From Rhodospirillales bacterium (lineage in GTDB: Bacteria; Pseudomonadota; Alphaproteobacteria; Reyranellales; Reyranellaceae): a stretch of DNA of 39,503 nucleotides. The translations under genes and the position numbers were made by a program. Shown here piece by piece: positions 17,783 through 25,735 of the stretch (its first letter is position 1; each line of letters begins with the position of its first letter). Under the pieces are notes generated by a model, which was given only the letters and a program-made list of their open reading frames with translations, did no database searches and had not been told where the DNA came from. Location: contig PLYQ01000079.1 in the NCBI GenBank assembly GCA_003153415.1, forward strand, positions 1 through 39,503, read 5' to 3'.

Positions 17783-17943
17783 CCTCCCCCGTCATACGGG
17801 GGAGGTGGCCCGCAGGGTCGGAGGGGGAGAGCCCCAGTCGAGGTGCGCGCCGATTCCAGATCTGAAATTTTCAAAGATCATCGTTGGGGCTTTCCCCCTC
17901 CGCCCCGTATGACGGGGCACCTCCCCCGTATGACGGGGGAGGA
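17783..17943. repeat. Palindromic repeat pair, copy D
   Basis: Two units of the same element as copies A-C, here in the opposite relative arrangement: the CCTCCCCCGT/ACGGGGGAGG stems lie outside and the CCCCCTCC ends face each other across about 65 bases. Between the units, GAGCCCCA and TGGGGCTT also pair. The pair fills the gap between the convergent amidohydrolase and reductase genes and ends one base before the reductase stop codon. Confidence 0.85.
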
Positions 17944-17944
17944 A

Positions 17945-18967
17945 TCAAGAATTCGGAATTCCCGACGTCGTCGAATATTCGAAGTGCAGCGGCGTCTCGG
18001 GATGGACCAGCGCATAGGCCGAGCGCGCGGCGATGGCGGCTTCGGCGAAACCGGTCAGGATCAGCTTCAACTTGCCGGGATAGGTGACGACGTCGCCGAC
18101 GGCAAAGATGCCCTGCTTGCTGGTCGCCGTCGTCGCCGGATCGATCACCAGCTGATTGTGCTCGAGCGCCAGGCTCCAGTCGGCGATCGGCCCCAGCGCC
18201 ATCGACAGACCGAAGAATGGCAACAGCACATCGGCCTCGATCTTCTTGGTCGCACCGTCGAGCGTGGCGACGGTCACGGACTTCAACTGGCCGCCAGCGC
18301 CTTCCAGGGCCGCCAACTGATAGGGCACGACGAGGTCGACCTTGCCGGCCTTGGCCAACGCCTTGAGCTGCGCTTCGCTCTCGGGCGCGGCTCGGAACTT
18401 GTCGCGACGATGGATCACCGAGACGCGGGCCGCGATCTCCGACAGCGACAGCGCCCAATCGACGGCGGTGTCGCCGCCGCCCGCGATCACCACCCGCTTG
18501 CCGCGGAAATTCTCGCGCTGCGTGACGTAGTAGAAGACGCTCCGCCCCTCGTAGGCCTCGATGCCGTCGAGCGGCGGCCGGTTGGGGCCGAAGGCACCGA
18601 CGCCGGCCGCGACGATCACCGCCTTGGCTTGCACGGCCGTGCCCTTCGAAGTGGTGACCTGCCAGAAGCCGCCGCTCAGCGCGTCGAGCGCCTGGACCTG
18701 CTCGCCGAGATGATAGACGGGGCGAAAGGGCGCGGCCTGAGCCTTCAGACGAACGACCAGCTCGGCCGCCTCGATGCGGGGAAAGCCCGGAATGTCGTAG
18801 ATCGGCTTCTCCGGATAGAGCGCGGTGCACTGGCCGCCGGCATCGTCGAGCACGTCGATCACATGGCAATTGAGCCGCACCATGCCGCACTCGAACACGG
18901 CGAATAACCCCACGGGCCCCGCGCCTACGATGACGACGTCGGTCTGGTGGGTGTGTCCGTTGGCCAT
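17945..18967 (-). CDS. Ferredoxin-NADP(+) reductase, thioredoxin reductase-like type
   Basis: A 340-residue FAD/NADPH oxidoreductase with the thioredoxin-reductase fold. The FAD motif is VVIVGAGPVGLFAVFECG, followed by GGQCTALYPEKPIYDIPGFP, a hallmark of TrxR-like ferredoxin-NADP reductases. The NADPH domain carries VIAGGGDTAVDWA and IHRRDKFRA. The CxxC redox pair of true thioredoxin reductases is absent, which supports the ferredoxin reductase call. It could reduce the 2Fe-2S ferredoxin encoded in the isc operon of this window; that is inference. It is monocistronic, with repeat copy D at its 3' end. Confidence 0.9.
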   Translation of the reverse strand: MANGHTHQTDVVIVGAGPVGLFAVFECGMVRLNCHVIDVLDDAGGQCTALYPEKPIYDIPGFPRIEAAELVVRLKAQAAPFRPVYHLGEQVQALDALSGGFWQVTTSKGTAVQAKAVIVAAGVGAFGPNRPPLDGIEAYEGRSVFYYVTQRENFRGKRVVIAGGGDTAVDWALSLSEIAARVSVIHRRDKFRAAPESEAQLKALAKAGKVDLVVPYQLAALEGAGGQLKSVTVATLDGATKKIEADVLLPFFGLSMALGPIADWSLALEHNQLVIDPATTATSKQGIFAVGDVVTYPGKLKLILTGFAEAAIAARSAYALVHPETPLHFEYSTTSGIPNS

Positions 18968-18994
18968 GCCCTAACGTGGCGAAGAGAGACCACA

Positions 18995-19027
18995 AAATAA
19001 AGCCCCCGGCCGAGAACGACCGGGGGC
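18995..19027 (-). terminator. Intrinsic terminator of the tRNA gene
   Basis: On the minus strand, a GC-rich hairpin with arms GCCCCCGG / CCGGGGGC and a short loop is followed by TTTATTTT. It begins a few bases after the tRNA 3' end, matching a rho-independent terminator for the leftward tRNA transcript. Confidence 0.85.
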
Positions 19028-19032
19028 GAAAT

Positions 19033-19109
19033 TGGTAGCTGGGGGCGGACTTGAACCGCCGACCCCGGCATTATGAGTGCCGTGCTCTAACCAGCTGAGC
19101 TACCCAGCC
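19033..19109 (-). tRNA. tRNA with CAU anticodon, probably elongator tRNA-Met
   Basis: A complete 77-base cloverleaf with encoded CCA. The D arm is GCTCAGCTGGTTAGAGC, the anticodon arm CGGCA-CTCATAA-TGCCG with anticodon CAT, and the T arm GGCGG-TTCAAGT-CCGCC. The C1:A72 mismatch and GGG/CCC anticodon-stem pairs of initiator tRNA are missing, so it is an elongator. The acceptor stem is GGCTGGG/CCCAGCT, with a G1-U72 wobble pair at the end. A CAU anticodon could also belong to tRNA-Ile2 (lysidine-modified); the similarity of the anticodon arm and variable region to elongator Met makes Met the better guess. Confidence 0.92.
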
Positions 19110-19121
19110 ATGGGTGCGCGG

Positions 19122-19150
19122 TATTAAGGGTCCGGGTGCCGGGCTGTCAA
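19122..19150 (-). promoter_or_regulatory. Sigma-70 type promoter of the tRNA gene
   Basis: On the minus strand, TTGACA (19150-19145) and TTAATA (19127-19122) are separated by exactly 17 bases. The -10 ends about 12 bases before the tRNA 5' end. The -35 is a perfect consensus match, fitting strong stable-RNA transcription. Confidence 0.85.
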
Positions 19151-19200
19151 GAAATGCGGCAAATGCGACGGTAGCCGGAATTGGGCGTCTTCACGCATCT

Positions 19201-19578
19201 CTACACGACGTAAAGCGTCTTAATCTTGTAGCTCTTAAAATGGAGCGCTTCCGGCCCTTTGTAGTCCTTCTGGCGAACCGGGACCGAAATCGCGCAGTCA
19301 TCTACGAAAATTATAGTAAGGGCGTCCTTTGTAAATTCGACGCTCCGCACAATTTTCGCGATTTGCTCACACAGTCTATTCCTAAACTGGTCCTCTCCAC
19401 TTCGTACTGACTTTCCGTTTTCGGTCACAGATATCGACGTGAGTACCGTGAATCCGTGCCCGCCAAAATCGAGTTGCCAGTAATCTTGGACGAATGTCAC
19501 TGAACTCAGCTGTTCGCCAACAATAAGTTGGACGACATTGTGCAAATCCTCATGCAGCGGAAGTTTGGGATTTTCCAC
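19201..19578 (-). CDS. Small hypothetical protein, lower GC
   Basis: A protein of about 125 residues that I do not recognise with certainty. Alternating strand-like segments (SSVTFVQDYWQLDFGGHGFTV, ALTIIFVDDCAISVPVR) suggest a compact beta-rich fold like those of small DUF or immunity-type proteins. Its codon use is much less GC-rich than its neighbours, a sign of transfer or weak selection. I use the GTG at 19578 because AAAGAGGG lies five bases before it; the ORF track starts six codons earlier at another GTG. It follows the VOC gene by 30 bases on the same strand. No function is proposed. Confidence 0.65.
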   Translation of the reverse strand: MENPKLPLHEDLHNVVQLIVGEQLSSVTFVQDYWQLDFGGHGFTVLTSISVTENGKSVRSGEDQFRNRLCEQIAKIVRSVEFTKDALTIIFVDDCAISVPVRQKDYKGPEALHFKSYKIKTLYVV

Positions 19579-19608
19579 GGTTTCCCTCTTTAACACCGCC
19601 GCACGGCG

Positions 19609-19977
19609 TCAGCTTGCTGATTTTTCCTTCATCGAGCGCACGTCCCACAGGCGCACGAGATAGCCGTCGGGGTCGGCGAGCTCCGCGCCATAACCCCAGA
19701 AGGATTTGCGCGGCCCGTGGGCGAAGGCGACGCCGCGAGCCGACCATTCGGCGAAGGTCGCATCGACGTCGTCGACCTGGAACCACAGTGCGATGCCGTT
19801 CGGCACGACATCCGTCTTTTCCTGCAGGAAGATCGCGAAGCCTTCGCCGTCCTGCAGCGCCACAGAGCGGCGCTCGGGCACTTCGAATTCGACCTTCAGG
19901 CCGAGCGTGGAGGTGTACCAGTCGCGCGAGCGGTCGAGGTTGCTGACCGGCAGGCTGAGATGGTCGAACTTCATCAT
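19609..19977 (-). CDS. VOC family (glyoxalase/bleomycin resistance/dioxygenase-like) protein
   Basis: A 122-residue vicinal-oxygen-chelate protein with paired beta-alpha-beta-beta-beta units: [30 protein letters not shown] at the start and [44 protein letters not shown] in the second half. His5 and the C-terminal acidic position ([11 protein letters not shown]) are candidate metal ligands. The substrate is unknown; members include lyases, dioxygenases and antibiotic-binding proteins. It overlaps the mnmA stop by four bases (ATGA), so the two are translationally coupled. Two adjacent ATGs leave the start uncertain by one codon. Confidence 0.9.
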   Translation of the reverse strand: MMKFDHLSLPVSNLDRSRDWYTSTLGLKVEFEVPERRSVALQDGEGFAIFLQEKTDVVPNGIALWFQVDDVDATFAEWSARGVAFAHGPRKSFWGYGAELADPDGYLVRLWDVRSMKEKSAS

Positions 19978-21104
19978 GACGCGAAGCGCCTGATGAACCC
20001 TCCCCCCAGTACACGGCTGCCATTGGCCGCGTCATAGACGACGCAGGCCTGGCCGGGGGAAACGCCAAGCTCGGGTTCGGCGAAGCGCACGACGGTCTCG
20101 TTGCCGGCACGCTCGATCTCAGCCGGCCGTAGCGCCTGGCTGGAGCGCACGCGGACTTGCACCGGTTGCGCACCGTCGAAATCGGGCCCAATCCAGTTCA
20201 TGTCATAGAGCGCGATCTCGCTGCGGCCGAGCGCCGAGCGCGGGCCGACGACGACGCGGCGCGTCTCGGGCTCCAGCCGCACGACATAGAGCGGATCGTT
20301 GTCGGTGCCGGTGCGCTCGCCAATGGCAAGGCCACGACGCTGGCCGACGGTGAAGCGCACGATGCCGTCGTGGCGGCCGACTGTATTGCCGGCCATGTCG
20401 ACGATATCGCCCGCCTCGATCGAATCGGGCCGGAGCTTCTGCACGACCGAAGCATAATCGCCGTTGGGAACAAAGCAGATGTCCTGACTGTCGGGCTTTT
20501 CGGCGACGGGCAGGTCGAAACGCTCGGCCAGCGCGCGCGTCTCGCTCTTGGGTAGGTGGCCGAGCGGAAAGCGCAGGAAGTCGAGCTGTTCGGCCGTCGT
20601 GCCGAACAAAAAGTAGCTCTGGTCGCGCGCCGGGTCGGCGCCGCGATGCAGCTCGGGGCCCGCCTCGCCGACGAGGCGCTGCACATAGTGGCCGGTCGCC
20701 AGCGTCGCGGCGCCCAATTCGCGCGCCGTCTTGAGCAGGTCGCGGAACTTCACCGTGCGGTTGCAGGCGATGCAGGGCACCGGCGTCTCGCCGCGCAGGT
20801 AGGAGTCGGCGAAGGAGTCCATGACCTCGGCGCGGAAGCGGCTTTCGTAGTCGAGCACGTAGTGCGGGATGGCCAGCCGCTGAGCGACCTGGCGAGCGTC
20901 GGCGATGTCCTGGCCGGCGCAGCAGGCACCGCTCTTGCCCACTGCGACGCCGTGATCGTAGAGCTGTAGGGTGACCCCCACGACGTCGTAGCCCTGCTCC
21001 TTGAGCAGCGCCGCCGTAACCGACGAATCGACGCCGCCCGACATGGCGACCACCACACGGGTGTCTCCGGGCGCCTTATCTATGTCGAGGGAGTTCCTGG
21101 CCAT
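19974..21104 (-). CDS. mnmA: tRNA-specific 2-thiouridylase MnmA
   Basis: A 376-residue enzyme that thiolates U34 of Glu, Gln and Lys tRNAs, using ATP and sulfur relayed from a cysteine desulfurase. The PP-loop is [14 protein letters not shown], the first catalytic cysteine lies in [11 protein letters not shown] and the second in GQACVVYDA. The QLYD and DQSYFLFG segments are also typical. The ORF track starts 13 codons earlier, but MARNSLD at 21104 is the better start. TATATA lies just upstream and could be a -10 box. Its sulfur donor would be IscS, encoded a few kilobases away. Confidence 0.95.
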   Translation of the reverse strand: MARNSLDIDKAPGDTRVVVAMSGGVDSSVTAALLKEQGYDVVGVTLQLYDHGVAVGKSGACCAGQDIADARQVAQRLAIPHYVLDYESRFRAEVMDSFADSYLRGETPVPCIACNRTVKFRDLLKTARELGAATLATGHYVQRLVGEAGPELHRGADPARDQSYFLFGTTAEQLDFLRFPLGHLPKSETRALAERFDLPVAEKPDSQDICFVPNGDYASVVQKLRPDSIEAGDIVDMAGNTVGRHDGIVRFTVGQRRGLAIGERTGTDNDPLYVVRLEPETRRVVVGPRSALGRSEIALYDMNWIGPDFDGAQPVQVRVRSSQALRPAEIERAGNETVVRFAEPELGVSPGQACVVYDAANGSRVLGGGFIRRFAS

Positions 21105-21155
21105 GGCGGGGCCTATATAAGGCCCGCCGGCGGCCGACGCCATATCAGGCCGGCA

Positions 21156-21848
21156 TCAGCTCCGCGGCTGGTAGTCCCGCTGGGGCGATTGAGGCGGGTA
21201 GTCCTGCTGCGGCGACTGCGGCGGGTAGTCCTGTTGCGACGGACTATCCGGCTGCGACTGGTAATCGCGCTGCGACCGGGAATCCCGCTGTGGCGGGGAG
21301 TCGCGCTGGTCGCGCTGGCCGACGTTGCCGCCGCTGCCGTTGTCGGGAACCGCCTTGGCGACTCCGTCGCGGCTATAAACGATCATCACGTGGTCGCCCG
21401 TCTGGATGCCGCCGTTGTCGGGCTGGGCGATGGTGACCCTCTGGCCGTCGTCCTTTTCCACCGTCACTTCGACGCCGCGCTGGGTCCCGGTCTGCTGGTT
21501 GATCGCGGTACCGGCGATGGCGCCGCCGACCGCACCGAGCAGGCCACCGATCAACATGCCGCCCAGCGAGTGGCTGATCGCAGCACCTGCCGCCGCACCG
21601 CCCGCCATGCCGATGCCGCCACCCGTCAGGGTGCCGTCATTCATGCCCGAACCGCCACCGCCTCGCAGCTTTGCTTCGTTGACGGAGATCACGCGACCCT
21701 GCTCGCCGCGATATCCATCCGGAACCCCGCCGGGAGCCGCGGTGTTGACGATGCCCGGCTGGAGCGCGCCGCTGCTTTCGTTGCAGGCGCCAAGACCCAC
21801 CGCCAGCGCCAGCGGCACCAGCAGGCTTACATGCCATTTGCCAGACAT
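21156..21848 (-). CDS. SlyB-like glycine-zipper lipoprotein with a Q/P/D/Y repeat tail (paralogue 1)
   Basis: A 230-residue predicted outer-membrane lipoprotein. The signal peptide ends in the lipobox LGAC (Cys22). A glycine-zipper 2TM region (MLIGGLLGAVGGAIAGTAINQ) follows, then the SlyB-like module with VEKDDGQRVTIAQPDN and GDHVMIVYSRDGVAKAV. The last 50 residues are a low-complexity tail of QRDY, QQDY and PPQSPQ units, absent from paralogues 2 and 3. I start at MSGKWHV (21848), seven codons inside the ORF track, because the signal peptide begins there. It is homologous to the two genes upstream on the same strand, indicating tandem duplication. An envelope-stress or barrier role is inferred from SlyB. 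Confidence 0.88.
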   Translation of the reverse strand: MSGKWHVSLLVPLALAVGLGACNESSGALQPGIVNTAAPGGVPDGYRGEQGRVISVNEAKLRGGGGSGMNDGTLTGGGIGMAGGAAAGAAISHSLGGMLIGGLLGAVGGAIAGTAINQQTGTQRGVEVTVEKDDGQRVTIAQPDNGGIQTGDHVMIVYSRDGVAKAVPDNGSGGNVGQRDQRDSPPQRDSRSQRDYQSQPDSPSQQDYPPQSPQQDYPPQSPQRDYQPRS

Positions 21849-21896
21849 CGGATAATCCTCATTGCACAAGTGCCGTCATAAGGTGAACGCCGCAGA

Positions 21897-22020
21897 TCAC
21901 GCGTTGTTGCGCGCCGTATCGCGCACCGCCGGGCGACGCCGTTGGCATCCTATTAGAAGCTCTACGCGATCACCGAACCGGACATCCCCATCGTCGCGCG
22001 AGGCGACCGGGCGGGCGTCG
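21897..22020 (-). pseudogene. Decayed C-terminal fragment of a fourth glycine-zipper lipoprotein
   Basis: On the minus strand this gap reads VASRDDGDVRFGDRVELL, matching VAQRDDGDIQLGDRVQIV of paralogue 3. The frame then slips by one base, after which the other frame gives DANGVAR, again matching paralogue 3. At DNA level GGCGACGCC-TTGGCATCCT and ACGCGATC are shared blocks, separated by 11 bases in paralogue 3 and 12 here. Only the C-terminal module survives; no signal peptide or zipper remains. It sits between paralogues 1 and 2. Confidence 0.6.
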
Positions 22021-22066
22021 GCAATGGCCCGCCCCGCACGGCGAGTCCCCGGTGCAGATGCGTCGG

Positions 22067-22582
22067 CTACGAACGATTGGTGTTGTCGCGGACGGCCCGG
22101 GCGACGCCGTCGCGGTTGTAGACGATCATCACGCGGTCGCCGGGCGCGATCGAGCCGTCGTCGGACTGGGCGATGCTCACCGTCGTGCCGTCGTCCTTCT
22201 GTATCCGGACCTCGATGCCGCGCCGCCGCGAGCCGCCGCCGTCGATCGCGGTGCCGGCGATGGCGCCACCGACGCCGCCCAGCAAGCCGCCGACCAACGC
22301 GCCGCCCACCGAGTTGGTGATGGCGGCGCCGGCCACCGCGCCGCCCGCCACGCCCAGGCCGCCGCCGACCAGGGTGCCGTCGTTGATGCCCGACCCACCG
22401 CGCAGCTGGACTTCGTTGATGGACAGCACGCGGCCCGACTCGCCGCGATAGCCCTCCGGCGCACCCGGTGCCGCCGTGTTGACGACGCCGGGCTGGACCG
22501 CGCCGCTCGATTCGTTGCAGGCACCGAGACTCGCTGCCAGAGCCAGTGGCACCAAGAGGCTCAAAAGCCGTTTCCCGAACAT
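22067..22582 (-). CDS. SlyB-like glycine-zipper lipoprotein (paralogue 2)
   Basis: A 171-residue lipoprotein closely related to paralogue 1. The signal peptide MFGKRLLSLLVPLALAASLGAC places the lipidated cysteine at residue 22. SGRVLSINEVQLRGG is followed by a strong glycine zipper (ALVGGLLGGVGGAIAGTAI) and the VQKDDGTTVSIAQSDDGSIAPGDRVMIVYNRDG-type module, here starting IQKDDG. The ORF track extends 150 codons upstream through the neighbouring gene in another frame, so I start at 22582. It lacks the Q/P-rich tail of paralogue 1. Probably inserted in the inner leaflet of the outer membrane, by analogy with SlyB. Confidence 0.9.
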   Translation of the reverse strand: MFGKRLLSLLVPLALAASLGACNESSGAVQPGVVNTAAPGAPEGYRGESGRVLSINEVQLRGGSGINDGTLVGGGLGVAGGAVAGAAITNSVGGALVGGLLGGVGGAIAGTAIDGGGSRRRGIEVRIQKDDGTTVSIAQSDDGSIAPGDRVMIVYNRDGVARAVRDNTNRS

Positions 22583-22637
22583 CGGATCATCCCCTCTTCG
22601 CTGGTCGTCGGACGTGGCGAACCGCGCCAAATCGTCG

Positions 22638-23201
22638 TCAGTTGGTCTTTCGTTCAGGGCCTGCCGGTGTGTTGTCGCGCAACGCCTTGGCGACGCCATT
22701 GGCATCCTGCACGATCTGCACGCGATCGCCGAGCTGGATATCGCCATCGTCGCGCTGGGCGACGGTGACCTTCTGGCCGTCGTCCTTCTGGACCACCACC
22801 TCGATACCGCGGCCGGGACCGCCGCCATGACGGTCGACGATGACGCCGGCGATGGCGCCGCCCACGGCGCCAAGCAGAGCGCCGACAAAACCGCCACCTT
22901 GCTGGATGAGGCCGCCGATGATGGCGCCGCCGGCGGCGCCCAATACGCCACCGACCAGCGGGCCGTTGCCGCTGCCGCCGCCCACGCCCTGGACCATCGC
23001 TTCGTTGATCGCGACCACGCGGCCGGTTTCACCGGTCGGCGTGCCGACCGGCGGCGCCGATGCAGTCTGGCCCCCGCCGCTCTGGCCGCTCGGCGTCGTG
23101 ATGTAGCCCTGAGGAACGCCGCCCGATGCGCAGGCTGAAAGAAGTCCCGCTGCCAACAACAGCGGCAATAGCAGCCAATGGCGCAAGCGCCTTGCGATCA
23201 T
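22638..23201 (-). CDS. SlyB-like glycine-zipper lipoprotein (paralogue 3)
   Basis: A 187-residue lipoprotein with signal peptide and lipobox LLSAC (Cys24), a Ser/Gly/Pro linker, GRVVAINEAMVQG, a glycine-zipper region (VGGVLGAAGGAIIGGLIQQGGGFVGALLGAVGGAIAG, longer than in the other two) and the terminal QKDDGQKVTVAQRDDG / GDRVQIVQDANGVAKAL module. It is the most diverged of the three copies and the one the decayed fragment at 21897-22020 most resembles. It is first in the leftward row of three. Confidence 0.9.
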   Translation of the reverse strand: MIARRLRHWLLLPLLLAAGLLSACASGGVPQGYITTPSGQSGGGQTASAPPVGTPTGETGRVVAINEAMVQGVGGGSGNGPLVGGVLGAAGGAIIGGLIQQGGGFVGALLGAVGGAIAGVIVDRHGGGPGRGIEVVVQKDDGQKVTVAQRDDGDIQLGDRVQIVQDANGVAKALRDNTPAGPERKTN

Positions 23202-23277
23202 GATACGCGCCCTCCCAGGCGGCTATTTCGGCGATATTTTCGACGAAATTGCGGCTCCCGGCTAGGACGGATAGCGG

Positions 23278-23484
23278 CTAGTCGCGTTCCTCGATCCAGG
23301 CGGCCTGAATGGCCTCCAGGATCTTCTCGTTGGAACGGGCCGGATCGTCGGCAAAATCGGGCAATTCCAGCACCCAGCGGTGCAGGTCGGTGAAGCGCAG
23401 GTTGACGTTGTCGACCTCGGGATGACGCTCCTCGAGCTCAATCGCGATATCGTGAATGTCGGTCCAGCGCAGCTTGCCCGCCAT
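23278..23484 (-). CDS. iscX: IscX, Fe-S cluster assembly adaptor
   Basis: A 68-residue acidic protein with the IscX pattern LRWTDIHDIAIELEERHPEVD, RFTDLHRWVLELPDF and an ILEAIQAAWIEE end. IscX binds IscS and iron and modulates cluster assembly. It is the last gene of the leftward isc operon, 20 bases after fdx, its usual position. The length is typical. Confidence 0.93.
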   Translation of the reverse strand: MAGKLRWTDIHDIAIELEERHPEVDNVNLRFTDLHRWVLELPDFADDPARSNEKILEAIQAAWIEERD

Positions 23485-23504
23485 CGTCGTCCCCCGCTTG
23501 CCGG

Positions 23505-23840
23505 TTATTTATCGACCATCATGTTGCGCGTGGCAGCCGGCAGCTTGACCACCAGCCCGTCGAGCGCCTCGCTCATGCGGATCTGGCAGCCCAGCCGCGA
23601 CGTGTGAGTGAGGCCAAAGGCCAAATCGAGCATGTCCTCCTCATCTTCGCTCGCCGGTCCCAGTCTGTCGAACCACTCCTTCTCGACCACGACATGGCAG
23701 GTCGAGCAGGCAAGCGAGCCTTCGCAGGCGCCCTCGACGTCGACATGGTTGCGGTGGGCGATCTCGAGCACGGAGAGGCCCATCGGCGCCTCCACTTCCT
23801 TGCGCGATCCATCCCTGAGGATGAACGTCATCTTCGGCAT
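23505..23840 (-). CDS. fdx: Isc-type 2Fe-2S ferredoxin
   Basis: A 111-residue adrenodoxin-type ferredoxin. The cluster cysteines are in [10 protein letters not shown], with the fourth in LGCQIRM. The DEEDMLD acidic helix that docks redox partners is present. It donates electrons during cluster assembly on IscU. Its ATG shares one base with the hscA stop (TAATG), implying coupled translation. Confidence 0.95.
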   Translation of the reverse strand: MPKMTFILRDGSRKEVEAPMGLSVLEIAHRNHVDVEGACEGSLACSTCHVVVEKEWFDRLGPASEDEEDMLDLAFGLTHTSRLGCQIRMSEALDGLVVKLPAATRNMMVDK

Positions 23841-25735
23841 TACTCGCCCACCCGGCTTTCCAGTTCGCTGACCGATAGGCCCGACAGCGCCTCGCGGATG
23901 CCGCGGTCCATGCGCCGCTCGGCAAACGGCTTGCTAAGCGTCTCCAGCGCCTCGGCCGCCGCATTGATCTCGTCGCGAGAATCAGCCGCAACGGTCTGCT
24001 GCAAACGCTCGCGCGCGCCGTCAAGTTCCGCCCGCTCGGCCGGCTCGAGCAGCGCACCGTCCTTGGCAAGCGCCGCATCGAGCGCCAGCAAGGTGCGGTT
24101 GGCTTCGACCCTCGCCTCGGTCAGCAGGCGCAAATTCACGTCGGCCTCGGCATTGTCGAGGCTGTCGTAGAGCATGTCGGCCATGTCGTCGTGGCTGAGA
24201 CCATAGGACGGCTTCACTTCGATGCGCTGCGCCACGCCGGTCGTGCGCTCCTCGGCTGAAACGGTGAGCAGCCCATCGGCATCGACGGCGAAAGTGACGC
24301 GAATGCGTGCCGCCCCCGCCACCATCGGCGGGATGCCGGACAGCTCGAAGCGCGCCAGGCTCCGGCAATCGGCCACCATCTCACGCTCGCCTTGGACAAC
24401 CTGGATGGCCATGGCGTTCTGGCCGTCCTGATAGGTGGTGAATTCCTGCGCCAGCTGCACGGGAATCGGCGTGTTGCGCGGCACGATCTTTTCCACGATG
24501 CCGCCCATGGTCTCCAGGCCGAGCGACAGCGGCGTGACGTCGAGCAGCAGAGTGTCCGAGCCCCCGGTCAACGCCTCGGCCTGCAGCGCCGCGCCCAGCG
24601 CCACGACCTCGTCGGGGTCGATGTCGGTCAGCGCCGGCTTGCCGATCATTGCGGCCACCTGGGCGCGGACCAGCGGCAGCCGGGTCGAACCACCGACCAG
24701 CACGACGCCCTGCACGTCGCCGGCGCCCATGCCGGCATCGACGAGCACGTTGCGGGCAATGTCGAGCGTGCGGGCAATGAAGGGTTCGATCATCGCCTCG
24801 AATTCGTCGCGCGCGAGCGTGTGGAAGCTTGGTGTGCCCGAGAGTTCCAGCCGGCCCGAGGTCTTGTCGCGGTCGGAAAGCTGTTCCTTCATCTGGCGCG
24901 CTAGTGCGAGCGCCGATTTCACCGCTCCCTCGTCGACCTGGTCGGCGAGGCCGTCGCGCTTGCGATCAGCCAGCATGCGTTCGGCGATCAGGCGGTCGAA
25001 ATCGTCGCCGCCCAGCGCGGTGTCGCCGCCGGTCGCCAGCACCTGGAAGACGCCCTTCTCCAGCCGCAGCAGCGAGAAGTCGAAGGTGCCCCCGCCGAGA
25101 TCGTAGACCGCGTAAAGTCCTTCCGAGCCCTTGTCGAGGCCGTAGGCCAGCGCCGCGGCGGTCGGCTCGTTGACCAGCCGCAGCACTTCGAGGCCGGCGA
25201 CCCTGGCGGCGTCGCGCGTGGCCGTGCGCGCGGCGTCGTCGAAATAGGCGGGCACCGTGATGACAGCACGCTCGACCGGCTTTTCCAGCGCCGACTCAGC
25301 GCGCGCCCGCAGCGCCTTCAGGATCTCCGCCGAGATCTCGACCGGTGAGCGCGGCTTGCCGCCGATCCTGAGTTTCACCATGTCGGTCTGGCCGCTGCCC
25401 GGTTCGATCTCGTAGGGCAGCACACCCCCAACCGTATGCAGGTCGGCGGCACCGCGCCCCATCAGGCGTTTGATCGAGGCCACGACGTTGCGCGGTTCGG
25501 CGGCCGTCAGCGTGCGCGCATCGTCGCCCACCAGCACGCCGCCCGCGGCGGGATAGGCCACGACCGACGGCACCAGAGACTTGCCCGTTTCATCATGTAG
25601 CGCTGCCGGCACGCCGTCGCGGGCGATGGCGACCACCGAATTGGTCGTGCCGAGATCGATGCCGACGGCCAACGGCGCCTCGCCGGCATGCGGCAACGGC
25701 GTTTCGCCGGGCTCATGGATCTCCAGCAGACTCAT
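23840..25735 (-). CDS. hscA: Fe-S protein assembly chaperone HscA
   Basis: A 631-residue specialised Hsp70. The nucleotide-binding domain has [44 protein letters not shown] and [14 protein letters not shown]. The substrate-binding domain contains [24 protein letters not shown]. HscA recognises the LPPVK motif of IscU, which is present in this window. The ORF track extends 47 codons upstream over hsc[11 protein letters not shown] at 25735, overlapping the hscB stop by four bases, is the proper start. Confidence 0.96.
   Translation of the reverse strand: MSLLEIHEPGETPLPHAGEAPLAVGIDLGTTNSVVAIARDGVPAALHDETGKSLVPSVVAYPAAGGVLVGDDARTLTAAEPRNVVASIKRLMGRGAADLHTVGGVLPYEIEPGSGQTDMVKLRIGGKPRSPVEISAEILKALRARAESALEKPVERAVITVPAYFDDAARTATRDAARVAGLEVLRLVNEPTAAALAYGLDKGSEGLYAVYDLGGGTFDFSLLRLEKGVFQVLATGGDTALGGDDFDRLIAERMLADRKRDGLADQVDEGAVKSALALARQMKEQLSDRDKTSGRLELSGTPSFHTLARDEFEAMIEPFIARTLDIARNVLVDAGMGAGDVQGVVLVGGSTRLPLVRAQVAAMIGKPALTDIDPDEVVALGAALQAEALTGGSDTLLLDVTPLSLGLETMGGIVEKIVPRNTPIPVQLAQEFTTYQDGQNAMAIQVVQGEREMVADCRSLARFELSGIPPMVAGAARIRVTFAVDADGLLTVSAEERTTGVAQRIEVKPSYGLSHDDMADMLYDSLDNAEADVNLRLLTEARVEANRTLLALDAALAKDGALLEPAERAELDGARERLQQTVAADSRDEINAAAEALETLSKPFAERRMDRGIREALSGLSVSELESRVGE

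Noticed and set aside
1444-17943. CCTCCCCCG repeats as a CRISPR array
   Set aside because: Units are scattered kilobases apart, inverted, and lack regular spacers.
19114-19410. 98-residue plus-strand ORF near the tRNA
   Set aside because: It starts in the tRNA promoter region, has no ribosome site and is antisense to the better-supported 19201-19578 gene.
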